DNA of 39,925 nt from Seminavis robusta. Its lineage: Eukaryota > Bacillariophyta > Bacillariophyceae > Naviculales > Naviculaceae. The stretch is from assembly GCA_903772945.1 (NCBI GenBank), contig CAICTM010001011.1, positions 1 to 39,925 of the forward strand, given 5' to 3'. The notes under the pieces were generated by a model, which worked only from the letters and a program-made list of their open reading frames with translations, ran no database searches and was not told where the DNA came from. Positions within the stretch are counted from its first letter, which is position 1. Every line of letters begins with the position of its first letter. Positions 1 to 8,699 of the stretch are shown piece by piece. A program made the position numbers and the translations under genes.

Positions 1-334
1 CTTTGGTTCTCGTGCATGTATTTTGCCTGTGATGACTGCCAGCCTGGCAAACTGTACTGTAATGACGACAACGTGCGACCCATCAACAGTGGCTGGTTCT
101 GGGCGGCAAAATCAGCACCGCGTAAGTTCCTTCCGGGATCCGAGTCATCAGAGACCACTGCTCGAGTGGTATTATTTCGCTCATCGGCTCCGGGGTGAGG
201 CTTTATGCGGCTTCATTTTAGATCACTACAGTAGTCTACGGATCGGAGAAACCTAATAGTCCAGCACCTTGGGGTAAAAGGATTGATTCTTGGAAAAAAG
301 CTATAAACAGTTTTGTTAAAATTTACAAGATAAC

Positions 335-643
335 CAGCTGTCTTAAAGGATCAGACGATGACTCTGTCTTAAGACGGCTGTCTTATAGAGTATAAGACCG
401 TCTTAAACATAAGACAGTCATTGTCTTAAGATGGTCATTGTCTTATACATAAGACGGCGTCTGAAACATTCAGGGGGATGTGGAGATTGTTTAGTCATTA
501 AATTATAAAACTACTCCATCCTCCTGACACAAAAAAGACATCGTCTTAAGCATAAGACAATGACTTCTTTAAGACGGTCATCGTCTTAAGTTTAAGACGG
601 CCGTCTTAAGACAGAGTTATTGTCTTATGCTTTAAGACAGCTG
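335..643. repeat. Fold-back (inverted-repeat) element made of TAAGAC/GTCTTA words
   Basis: The outer ends are inverted copies: CAGCTGTCTTAAAG at 335-348 and its reverse complement at 630-643. The two arms, roughly 335-470 and 535-643, stay alignable as inverted repeats along most of their length and flank a unique centre of about 60 bp. About 10 GTCTTA and 9 TAAGAC words occur, often joined as GTCTTAAGAC palindromes. The structure resembles a miniature inverted-repeat or fold-back transposable element. No target-site duplication was recognised, and no coding potential is present. Confidence 0.7.
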
Positions 644-810
644 TCTGAGTGGGACTCAACTTAAAAGAGTGATTTTCTTTTTTCCAAAAAGAGTTTTTTC
701 AATTGCCTCTGTTTTACCTGGAGGTGCAGTAGACAAACGTGTGAGAGTCAGAGTCGAGTCCTTATTCTTTTAGTTTTACGGTACCGTTTACCGTTACCGT
801 GCCGGTAGGG

Positions 811-832
811 GCTACATATACCGGTATATAAT
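811..832 (+). promoter_or_regulatory. Possible TATA-type core promoter of the dehydratase gene
   Basis: An AT-rich TATATACC-like stretch includes the 12-bp palindrome TATACCGGTATA (817-828) followed by TATATAA. It lies about 250 to 300 bp upstream of the two candidate start codons at 1075 and 1126. The palindrome is one of many CCGG/GGTACC-type palindromes in this window, so its role as a promoter is only inferred. Confidence 0.2.
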
Positions 833-1074
833 ACCTCAACATTGGTCATTCAGCTTTCTTTAGCGACTGACTGGTCATCTTTCAGTTCGCGATGCCTTTC
901 TTTTCATTTAATTAATTCGAAAAGATCTGGTAATGTAACCAGTGATCAGCACGAGAACCGAGACAAGACGCTGGAGACACTCCTGGACACTGGACAAAAG
1001 CACAAACCTACTACAGAAGCTGCCACACAAGCATCTACTGTTATCGGTAGACCACCCATCGAGTCAATCAAGGC

Positions 1075-2211
1075 ATGATCAATCTACTTTTTCTCTTGAC
1101 TGTTTTTGCCCAACAAACACTCATCATGACTTCTGGATTCGCCTCCCTGACCACCCAGCAGCTGATTGAAGACTTGCCAACCGAAATCGAAAAAGCATCG
1201 ACGCGCATTGCATCCCACGTTCTTCAAACTCCACTTTTGGAGTCGCCGTATCTGGGTGGAGGAACCTGCCGCGTCTTTCTCAAATTGGAAAGTGAGCAAG
1301 TAACGGGATCCTTCAAGGCTCGTGGATCTTTGAACAAGATACTATCGTTGCCGTCCACTGGTACCGGTACAACGACGCTCGTGACATCCAGTACGGGCAA
1401 CCATGCCCAAGGTTTTGCACGAGCTGTGGGAATCTTGGAGCAGAGGGGTAGCAGTGATAGTGGTAGCATGAGAGGTATCATTTACATGCCGGAAACGGCA
1501 CAACCGGCCAAAATCAACGCGGTTCGACAATGCTACCCTCACATAAAACTAGAGTTTTATGGTCAAGATTGTTCGAATACCGAAGAATATGCCCTCAAAA
1601 TGGCTCAGGAACACAATAATTACATTTACGTTCCACCCTACAATGACGTGCATGTTATTGCTGGACAGGGGACCGTCGGTTTGGAGATTCTGGAACAATC
1701 ATCACGACAAGCTGCAATGATCGACGTGGTTTTTGTCTGCATTGGAGGAGGTGGACTCATTAGTGGAGTAGCCGCCTACTTGAAGGCAAAACGTCCCGGA
1801 GTCAAGATTGTGGGATGTCAACCGGAGCGGTCGCCCGAAATGTACCTCAGTGTTCAAAAGGGAGAACTGGTGTATTTGGACAATCCACAACCGACTCTGT
1901 CGGACGGATCGGCGGGAGGGATCGAATCCGGATCCGTCACATTTCCCATTTGTCAAGACCTTGTAGATGACTACGTCCTGGTATCGGAAGAGGAAATTGC
2001 CGCGGCAATTCGATGGATGGTGGACAAGCATCATAAAATTATAGAAGGTGCGGCCGGAGTGGCGTTGGCGGCCTTTCAAAAGAGTATCCAGGCCAAGCCG
2101 CACGAGTACGAGGGGAAGAATGTGGCCATTGTCATTTGTGGATCCAACATTGGAACGGAGGCTCTCACAACAATCTTGACGACGACACCAGCAAAAGGAG
2201 AAGAATCATGA
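1075..2211 (+). CDS. Serine/threonine dehydratase-like PLP enzyme (fold type II)
   Basis: The 378-aa single-exon protein belongs to the tryptophan-synthase-beta (fold type II) PLP family, closest in pattern to threonine/serine dehydratase or serine racemase. The Schiff-base lysine is K81 in SFKARGS. The substrate loop is SSTGNHAQG (about 105-113), the phosphate-binding glycine loop is GGGG (224-227), and a C-terminal CGSNIG motif is present. Such enzymes deaminate L-threonine or L-serine to 2-oxo acids plus ammonia. There is no C-terminal ACT-type regulatory domain, so it resembles the short catabolic enzymes rather than the isoleucine-regulated biosynthetic ones. Two starts are possible. M1 adds a hydrophobic 17-residue leader (INLLFLLTVFAQQ), while M18 at 1126 begins a normal cytosolic enzyme. 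Substrate choice cannot be fixed from sequence. Confidence 0.9.
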   Translation: MINLLFLLTVFAQQTLIMTSGFASLTTQQLIEDLPTEIEKASTRIASHVLQTPLLESPYLGGGTCRVFLKLESEQVTGSFKARGSLNKILSLPSTGTGTTTLVTSSTGNHAQGFARAVGILEQRGSSDSGSMRGIIYMPETAQPAKINAVRQCYPHIKLEFYGQDCSNTEEYALKMAQEHNNYIYVPPYNDVHVIAGQGTVGLEILEQSSRQAAMIDVVFVCIGGGGLISGVAAYLKAKRPGVKIVGCQPERSPEMYLSVQKGELVYLDNPQPTLSDGSAGGIESGSVTFPICQDLVDDYVLVSEEEIAAAIRWMVDKHHKIIEGAAGVALAAFQKSIQAKPHEYEGKNVAIVICGSNIGTEALTTILTTTPAKGEES

Positions 2212-2701
2212 GCGTGTGTCGACAAAACGCAAGAGACATCGGGCCGCGTGCGGCTGAAGAAACGAGTCAAATCCCATGAGCAACGGTTTCAATTTCATTG
2301 CTGGCTTTGGACCATGACAAAGAGCGTCCTGCTAGCAGTGAAGATCGTTGGTCAAAGGCCATCCGCTCGAGAATATGTATTGTCAACCGAGTCCTTCCTG
2401 TCTCCGTTCAAGGCATTCACAACGGCACAAGCTAGTCTAGCAAGAGAACGACTGGGGGACTGCTAAATCGTTATTGTCTTTCCAATGATTGAAGATTATT
2501 GTTTCCTAATGATACTTGTTACTGATACTTGTTGCAAATGATCTTTGCGATCGATGGCACCATGTACTTGGGAGTGATACCCATGACACTGAATAAACAG
2601 ATGCCGGGTCTTCTTTAATTGCAATCACTCACGCTTCCTTCCATGGCTGCCATCAGTCAGCTTTTATTCCAGTTCGTGCAAACACAAGAGGCACCGTCGG
2701 A
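2212..2701. other. Convergent intergenic region
   Basis: This stretch lies between the 3' ends of the dehydratase and the first kinase gene. A 72-codon open frame at 2248-2466 has no recognisable features and is probably chance. At 2558-2588 it carries a 31-bp sequence repeated identically at 6342-6372 downstream of the paralogous kinase gene, so part of it is likely kinase 3' UTR. Confidence 0.5.
2558..2588 (-). repeat. 31-bp element conserved downstream of both kinase paralogs (copy 1)
   Basis: The sequence beginning CACCATGTACTTGGGAGTGA is identical at 2558-2588 and 6342-6372, about 115 to 130 bp beyond each kinase stop codon. A second, less perfect match follows in both places (GGGTCTTCTTTA and CTTCCTTCCATGG). 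It is either a duplicated remnant or a selected 3' UTR element. Confidence 0.6.
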
Positions 2702-4975
2702 TTAGAACAAACCACCACTCCGCATACCCTTGACAAAAGCGTCAAAATCAAGGTATCCTTTGCCCTTTGAATCTATTTCCGCAATAATGAAATTCAGTTG
2801 GTCATTGGAACAATGAGAAAAGGCTGGCAAGGCCTGCAGTTCTGCACGACCAATGCGCTTCTTCTTGCGTGTGTCAAAGTGCCTGAAGGCCCTCTTGAGT
2901 CGATCATCTGTAAGCAGGTCCTTCTCACTCATGCTGGCCACAGCAAACTCATCATAGTCCAAGGAGCCATCTTGATTCAAGTCACATCTCAAAAAAATGT
3001 CTGCCAGCTCTTCATCAGCAAGCGGGGTGTTAAAGGCCAGCAAGAAACCTGCTCTGATTTCAGTGGGTCGTAACCTGCCTTGGTGCAAGATATCCAGCTG
3101 GTGAAAGGTATGGTCAATCTTGGCACGCTCCTTTTTGGTGAGCATGTCCGACACCATGAGAGACAAAACAGCTTGCTTGAGCTGAGAGTTGGGGTTATAC
3201 TTGCGAAGGTTTGACAGCCGGATCATGTTGTCCAGCTTGGCCATGGGGTCTGCCGGTGCATCCATATCCCCAGCAGAAGCCCGTCTTGCACGATTGTGAT
3301 GATCTTTCTTGCTGTCACTTTCTCTCTTGCCATGATCTCGACGAAACCACTTGTGGCGGAGCACTTTGGAAGCAGTAGAACGCCTTTTACGGTGCGGGTC
3401 TGCCTTGTGATCCTGTTCAGGCTCTGTAACAGATTCCGGAACTTGATCGGAGGTGCCAGCGTCACTTTCCCCATCTTCGTCCATGCTGGCATCGTCTCGT
3501 CGAAACCACCGATGGCAAATGACTTTTGCTGCAGAAGGGCGCTTTTTGCTCTTGGGATGCAGCAGAGAGTGAATCAAAGACTTGACTTCATCGGAGACAT
3601 GGGTATCCCGGGGGAAGCGAAGCTTGCTGCTCTTCTCTCTCTTGACAATGTCCTTCTCAGTCTTCTTTGTGCTTTTTGGAAACTTGTCTTGATCCTCTTC
3701 AATGCCTTTCTTGATTTTGCGGCCGCTTTCGACAAAGGGCAGCCGGCCAAAGAGCATCTGATACATGATGACACCACAAGACCACATGTCTGCCTTGGTG
3801 TCATACTTGGGTTTAGAAGAATTCACTTCTGGAGCTTGATAGACAATGTCCCTTCCAGTGCCACCACCACAATGTCCTCGAACCTTGTCATCCTTGTCTT
3901 GTAGTCTCATGGCAGCTGCAAAGTCAATGAGTTTGAGTTTATCTTCATCCAACAGGATGTTGCTGGGTCGAATGTCCCCATGGACCACAGAGGCAGTGTC
4001 ATGAAGATAGTTGAGACAGGAAAATAGTTGCCACATAATGTCCTTGACTTTGTGTTCTTCCAGGAGTCCACCATTCATTGCAGGTGCCTTTAGTTCCTTC
4101 TCCAGACTGTTGCCATGGCATCTCTCCATGACAATCAAGTGGTGATCGGACTGCTTGTACATGTCAAAGACCTTGGGAACAAAGGGAGTCTTTATGGTCT
4201 TCATAATCTCATATTCCAAACAGCTGTCTTTTGTTGATCCGTCCGTGACCTTGACAACACGTGATGTGTTGGTAGCCAAGTGCGTGCAGGAGTGAACTTG
4301 AGAGAATTCTCCCTCGTAGAGTACATCGTCAAACTTGTAGCTCTTTGTAAACGTATGATTGGTTTCGCTCACAAAGTCATTGGCACTCATTGCCATTGGG
4401 ATACGTTGAGAGTGGCGCTTGCTGTCTTTACCCTTGCCACTTTGACTTGCCGCCTTTTTGGATTCTCGCTTGACGGCTGCCTTTTGCTCCTTCTTCTGTT
4501 TCTTGGTGGAGCGACGATTCGCCTTCTTGTCCGCTTTGGTGGTAACGGTAGTCGCTGCAGTATCCTCCGCTGGAGTGGTAGTAGCCGGCGCGGGAGGCGT
4601 GCTGCTAAGCTCGGACGACAAGCTTCCCAATGGCAAAGTGGAGTCGCTCACGGGAGCTGGAGACAGCAGCAAATCCCTGCCATCCACGGCTGTTGTGTGT
4701 CGACGAGGAGACCTGCGGAGCATGCTTGTGTACTTGCTCTTCTTGGCAATTATGGATCGTCGCTTCTTGGGACCTTCTTCATCTTCTTCGACAACGACGG
4801 GTTGCTCTTCCTTTTGAGGTTCTCTGCGTTCCTCTTCTGGTAGAAGTTCCGAGCCAAATATTTCTTGGGCATTCTTCAGCTCGTCCTGTTCCAGTTGCTC
4901 TTTCTTCTTCATGCCCAGCGTCATTCGACGCAGAACTGATACCCTCGGGGCGACTGTAGACTGTCGTTGCGGCAT
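2702..4975 (-). CDS. Atypical CDPK-like protein: kinase domain plus four EF-hand motifs (paralog 1)
   Basis: The 757-aa single-exon protein has a basic, low-complexity N-terminus (1-210), a protein kinase domain (about 213-492) and EF-hand-like motifs (about 615-752). This order matches calcium-dependent protein kinases. Kinase landmarks are VVK (K242, ATP lysine), HGD (332-334), N339, and APE (381-383). The glycine loop is weak (YEGEFSQVH), the catalytic-loop lysine is R336, and DFG is DFA (351-353). The catalytic and metal-binding aspartates remain, so activity is uncertain. Of the EF loops, 665-676 is canonical (DLNQDGSLDYDE); those at 628, 701 and 735 lack one or more ligands. A segment resembling the kinase end (KVICHRWFRRDD) is repeated at about 530-547 (KVLRHKWFRRDH). 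It is a tandem paralog of the gene at 6501-8699. Confidence 0.88.
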   Translation of the reverse strand: MPQRQSTVAPRVSVLRRMTLGMKKKEQLEQDELKNAQEIFGSELLPEEERREPQKEEQPVVVEEDEEGPKKRRSIIAKKSKYTSMLRRSPRRHTTAVDGRDLLLSPAPVSDSTLPLGSLSSELSSTPPAPATTTPAEDTAATTVTTKADKKANRRSTKKQKKEQKAAVKRESKKAASQSGKGKDSKRHSQRIPMAMSANDFVSETNHTFTKSYKFDDVLYEGEFSQVHSCTHLATNTSRVVKVTDGSTKDSCLEYEIMKTIKTPFVPKVFDMYKQSDHHLIVMERCHGNSLEKELKAPAMNGGLLEEHKVKDIMWQLFSCLNYLHDTASVVHGDIRPSNILLDEDKLKLIDFAAAMRLQDKDDKVRGHCGGGTGRDIVYQAPEVNSSKPKYDTKADMWSCGVIMYQMLFGRLPFVESGRKIKKGIEEDQDKFPKSTKKTEKDIVKREKSSKLRFPRDTHVSDEVKSLIHSLLHPKSKKRPSAAKVICHRWFRRDDASMDEDGESDAGTSDQVPESVTEPEQDHKADPHRKRRSTASKVLRHKWFRRDHGKRESDSKKDHHNRARRASAGDMDAPADPMAKLDNMIRLSNLRKYNPNSQLKQAVLSLMVSDMLTKKERAKIDHTFHQLDILHQGRLRPTEIRAGFLLAFNTPLADEELADIFLRCDLNQDGSLDYDEFAVASMSEKDLLTDDRLKRAFRHFDTRKKKRIGRAELQALPAFSHCSNDQLNFIIAEIDSKGKGYLDFDAFVKGMRSGGLF

Positions 4976-6500
4976 GGTGTGGCAAAGAGTTCAAAGATTA
5001 TTAGTTGCTTGCACAAAAAGAGGTGGAAGAAAAGTATGAATAATCCTGGCGAGGCTTCAGAGTTGAAAGCAAAGTGCGCTTCGGTTCCAAAATGTGAGAG
5101 CTGTGTGAGCCAGTCACAAGCAAGAGTCCGACATTTAAAGGATGACTTGGAAGAGCCTCCCAAGACAGATACTTAGAGGACCAGTACAAGGATGGTGGCT
5201 GAGGTGCAAGGGATCTAATTATTGAAGGTGATTCTGCACACGATTGCTCAAGACAATCTTAAATCGTCAATTATTTGTAATGTCTTTCTTGGTGCACTGT
5301 TACACTTATGTCAATAGCGCTGAAAATTGGAACTTTGAGAGCGTTGACTGCTATTGACGCGACGTCCAATCGCCCCAAGAAAATGGAGCCAATGGAGAAT
5401 AACGTCCCAGTGTTTGTCGATAATGATTGACGATGTTGGATGCCCGCTTGCCGTTGCAATGCCTGCTCAGCTCCGGCGTCACATGGATCCAGTTACTCAA
5501 ACATGGAGAGGCAACCTTGTTATTAGTCTAGCTGGGGATTGTATCACAGGAATTATGTAAGTGGTGAATCCTGAACACAAAGTACCACTGAAATCTTTCG
5601 AAAGGTCGCCGAGCGAAGCCGAGGTCCCCCAAGAAACATCGCTGAGATGGTCTGAAGCAAGGTTGCAAAGGTGGCGTGAATGTGTGAATCCTGTGAAGTT
5701 GAGGTGCGTTGAAAAGAAGGAGCTAGGGAGAGGTGATGTGGGCATCGCCTGCAAAGAGATGGCTTCGTGGCTTCTAGAGCCGGTTTCTAGCTAGCTAGCC
5801 ATAGTAGATATATTCTCGGGTTAGGTACTTTTAAGCCGCAAGACGAAGAGCTGATTTGGTTCAGAAACGAAGACTGATGAAATGATGAAATTCCAACAAG
5901 AGGTCCTCGAGGAGAATTCCGAGGCGCGAGCCTCATTGCGAGTCTTGCTGTGGGTTGACTCTGTGGTAAGTTTGGCGCCCAGCCAGCTTCGAATCGGTTT
6001 TTGCCGCTTGATTACGACTCTGCGTCGGAAGCTCCTGTTCATTTCGTTCAGCTAGCCCGTGTGAACACCAGTAACCCTCTATCGGGTTGGAAGAGGCCGT
6101 TGCCGCCGCATGCGCGGCACTGCTGTGGTGCATTGGAGGCACATTTTCTCCACTGGTTGTGGTTGCTCGTGCAGGGAACCGACGAGGCATGCATTGATAG
6201 GGAAACACCGTGCTCGTGGGTACTGTACTCATGAATAGCTAGCTAGCACAGGCTGTCAATGTTGATCCTCTAAATTGCTACTAATGATTGTATATTGCTA
6301 GCTATATTTGGTACCAGGTAGTCTTGGTTCCTCGTCAATAACACCATGTACTTGGGAGTGATACCCATGACATCTGAACCAAATCAGTGTTGCCAGGGTC
6401 TTCTTTACTTGCACTCACTCGCTCTTCCTTCCATGGTTGTAATCACATCATCCTACCAGCACCATCATTGCAACCAGTGTGGTCAGCCAGCAACTTTGGT
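4976..6500. other. Spacer between the two kinase paralogs
   Basis: About 1.5 kb without a convincing gene. It holds the likely promoter of the first kinase, CTAG-rich palindromic stretches (about 5786-5800 and 6237-6246), and near its end the 31-bp element shared with 2558-2588. Open frames on both strands (such as 5497-5754 and 5933-6232) show no domains or repeated structure and are not called. Confidence 0.5.
6342..6372 (-). repeat. 31-bp element conserved downstream of both kinase paralogs (copy 2)
   Basis: Identical to 2558-2588; see that entry. It lies about 130 bp past the stop codon of the second kinase gene, in the same orientation relative to the gene. Confidence 0.6.
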
Positions 6501-8699
6501 CTAAAAGATACCACCAGTCCGCATGCACTTGACAAAGTTGTCAAAATCAATGTATCCATTGCCCTTCAGGTCCACCTCTGCAATGATAAAGTCTAGTTGG
6601 TCTTTGCTGCAACGAGAAAATGCTGGCACAGCCTGCAGTTCCGCCCTCCCAATGCACCTTCTCTTGTGCTTATCAAAACGTTTGAAGGCTCGTTTCAGGC
6701 GGTCATCGGTCAGAAGCTCCTTCTCACTCATACTGGCCACAGCGAACTCACTGTAGTCTAGGCTGCCATTTCTATTGGAGTCGCATCTCACAAAGATATC
6801 ATCCAACTCATCTTCAGTGAGAGGAGTGTTGAAGGCTAGCAAGAAACCAGCTCGAACTTCATGGCGACGTAACTTGCCATCATGGTGCATGTCAAGCTTT
6901 TGAAAGGCTTGATCAATCTTGGTATGTTCTTCTTTGGTCAGCATGTCTGCTACCATAAGGGAAAGGGCGGCCTGTTTGAGACGAGAGTTGGGGTTGTGCT
7001 TGCGAAGGTTGGCCAACCGGCTCATGCGGTCCATCTCTGCCATGGGGTCTGTTGTATCTGGAGAAGCTGGCCCATATATCTCGAGGGCAGCACTACCGGC
7101 TTCGTTGTTCCTGGCATTGTCTCGGCGAAACCACCTGTCACGGAGAACCTTGGCAGCATTAGGACGCCTCTTGCTGTTGGGATGCAACAATGAGGCAATG
7201 AGGTCCTTGACTTCTTTTGACACATTGGTACCATGAGGGAAGCGCAGCTTGCTTCGGTGCATTCGCCTGACAATGTCCTTCTCAGTCTTTTTGATGCTCT
7301 TGGGAAACTTGTCCTGATCCTCTTCGATGCCTTTCTTGATTTTGCGACTGCTTTCCACAAAGGGCAGCCTGCCAAAGAGCATCTGATACATGATAATACC
7401 ACAAGACCACATGTCAGCCTTGGAGTTGTACTTTGGTTTGGAGCCGTGGACTTCTGGAGCTTGATAAACAATGTCTCGTCCACTGCCACCTCCTCGGCGT
7501 TCCCTGATCTTGTCATCCTTGTCTTTGAGCCTCGCAGCAGCATCAAAGTCAATGAGCTTGATCTTGCCAAAGTCATGTTCTTGGTCCAACATTAGGTTGC
7601 AGGGCCGAATGTCCCCATGAACCACCAATGCAGTTTCGTGAAGATAATTGAGACAGGAAAACATTTGCCACATAATGTCCTTGACATGGTGTTCTTCCAA
7701 GAGTCCATGTTGGGTGTGAGCAGCCAATTCCTTCTCGAGACTGTTGCCATGGCATTTCTCCATGACAATCATGTGATGATTGGATTGATTGTACATGCGA
7801 TAGACCTTGGGCACAAATGGAGAGTCAATTGTTCGCATAATCTCAAATTCGGGACAGTCTCGCATGTGGCAGCAAAAGTCTGACATTTCTTCCGTGTCAT
7901 CCCCACCGTTGCTGCTACCGCAAGAGTGATCTCCGTCTTGTTCCATGACCACCTTGACCACACGAGAAGTGTTGGTAGCGAGGTGCGTACAGGAGTGGAT
8001 CCGGCAAAATTCTCCCTCGTACATGACATCGTTGAACTTGTAGTTCTCTTTGAATACTTCATTGGTCTCGCAGAGAAAGTCGTTGGAACTAATCGTGATG
8101 CTGGTCCGCTTGGATCCTCGAGACTTGGAGTGGCGCTTGGAATTGCTACTTCCATCAGATGCGCGCTTGGCTTGTCGCTTGATGGATGCATTTCGCTGTG
8201 GCTTTTGCTTCCGCATGGCGGTTATGCGGCGTTCCGTCTTTTTGTGGGACTGTTTGGTCGCTTCTTGTACCGGTACAGTGGTGGTAGAAGTAGTAGCCGC
8301 AGTAGCCGACTTGGAGAGAGTGGCCTTGCTGGGCTGAGACGACTTTCTCAACAACGAGGTGGAGTTCCGCAGAGACAAACCAGAGTTGGGTGCCGGTGAT
8401 GGGACCACCATGGTAGTGTTTCGGCGGGGAGATCGTGATCTTTGCCGACCCGCTGCGTGGGAAGAAGACATGTCGTCCATCCCGGTACTGTGAAGAATGC
8501 TCTTGTACTTGTCCTTCTTGGAATTGGATGAGCGCTTCTCAGGTTCTTCTTCTGTGACGGGCTGCTCTTCTGGCTCCTCCTCTTCCTCGATAATGTCGCC
8601 AAAAAACTCCTTCACATTCTTGAGCTCGTCCAGTGCCAGTTGCTCTTTCTTCTTCATGCCCAGCGTCATTCGACGCAGAACTGATACCCTCGGAGCCAT
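6501..8699 (-). CDS. Atypical CDPK-like protein: kinase domain plus four EF-hand motifs (paralog 2)
   Basis: This is a tandem paralog of the gene at 2702-4975 with the same order: basic N-terminus, kinase domain, EF-hand-like motifs. The start at 8699 (MAPRVSVLRRM) is chosen because homology with paralog 1 begins there. The frame stays open to another Met at 8831, which would give 776 aa. Numbering from that upstream Met, landmarks are VVK (K293), HGD (405-407) with R409 in place of the usual lysine, N412, DFD (428-430) instead of DFG, and APE. After the ATP lysine there is an insertion of about 20 residues, rich in Cys and acidic residues, that paralog 1 lacks. EF loop 2 (DSNRNGSLDYSE) is canonical and loop 1 (DMHHDGKLRRHE) is better kept than in paralog 1. 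The kinase-end duplication of paralog 1 is absent. Confidence 0.87.
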   Translation of the reverse strand: MAPRVSVLRRMTLGMKKKEQLALDELKNVKEFFGDIIEEEEEPEEQPVTEEEPEKRSSNSKKDKYKSILHSTGMDDMSSSHAAGRQRSRSPRRNTTMVVPSPAPNSGLSLRNSTSLLRKSSQPSKATLSKSATAATTSTTTVPVQEATKQSHKKTERRITAMRKQKPQRNASIKRQAKRASDGSSNSKRHSKSRGSKRTSITISSNDFLCETNEVFKENYKFNDVMYEGEFCRIHSCTHLATNTSRVVKVVMEQDGDHSCGSSNGGDDTEEMSDFCCHMRDCPEFEIMRTIDSPFVPKVYRMYNQSNHHMIVMEKCHGNSLEKELAAHTQHGLLEEHHVKDIMWQMFSCLNYLHETALVVHGDIRPCNLMLDQEHDFGKIKLIDFDAAARLKDKDDKIRERRGGGSGRDIVYQAPEVHGSKPKYNSKADMWSCGIIMYQMLFGRLPFVESSRKIKKGIEEDQDKFPKSIKKTEKDIVRRMHRSKLRFPHGTNVSKEVKDLIASLLHPNSKRRPNAAKVLRDRWFRRDNARNNEAGSAALEIYGPASPDTTDPMAEMDRMSRLANLRKHNPNSRLKQAALSLMVADMLTKEEHTKIDQAFQKLDMHHDGKLRRHEVRAGFLLAFNTPLTEDELDDIFVRCDSNRNGSLDYSEFAVASMSEKELLTDDRLKRAFKRFDKHKRRCIGRAELQAVPAFSRCSKDQLDFIIAEVDLKGNGYIDFDNFVKCMRTGGIF

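Larger units (their letters stand above)
1..1074. other. Intergenic region upstream of the dehydratase gene
   Basis: No convincing coding region is seen. Short open frames at 16-256 and 842-1169 have no recognisable domains. The stretch holds the TAAGAC fold-back repeat (335-643) and, near the downstream gene, a TATA-like segment around 815-832 that contains the perfect palindrome TATACCGGTATA. Short TACCGT repeats lie at about 779-805. Confidence 0.5.

Noticed and set aside
335..643. CRISPR-like array from the regular TAAGAC words
   Set aside because: Words are in both orientations, spacers are irregular and short, the surroundings are eukaryotic, and the whole forms inverted arms.
3296..3904. 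202-codon open frame on the plus strand
   Set aside because: It lies antisense within the kinase domain of paralog 1. The same happens at 7233-7595 in paralog 2, so it mirrors the real protein-coding pattern.
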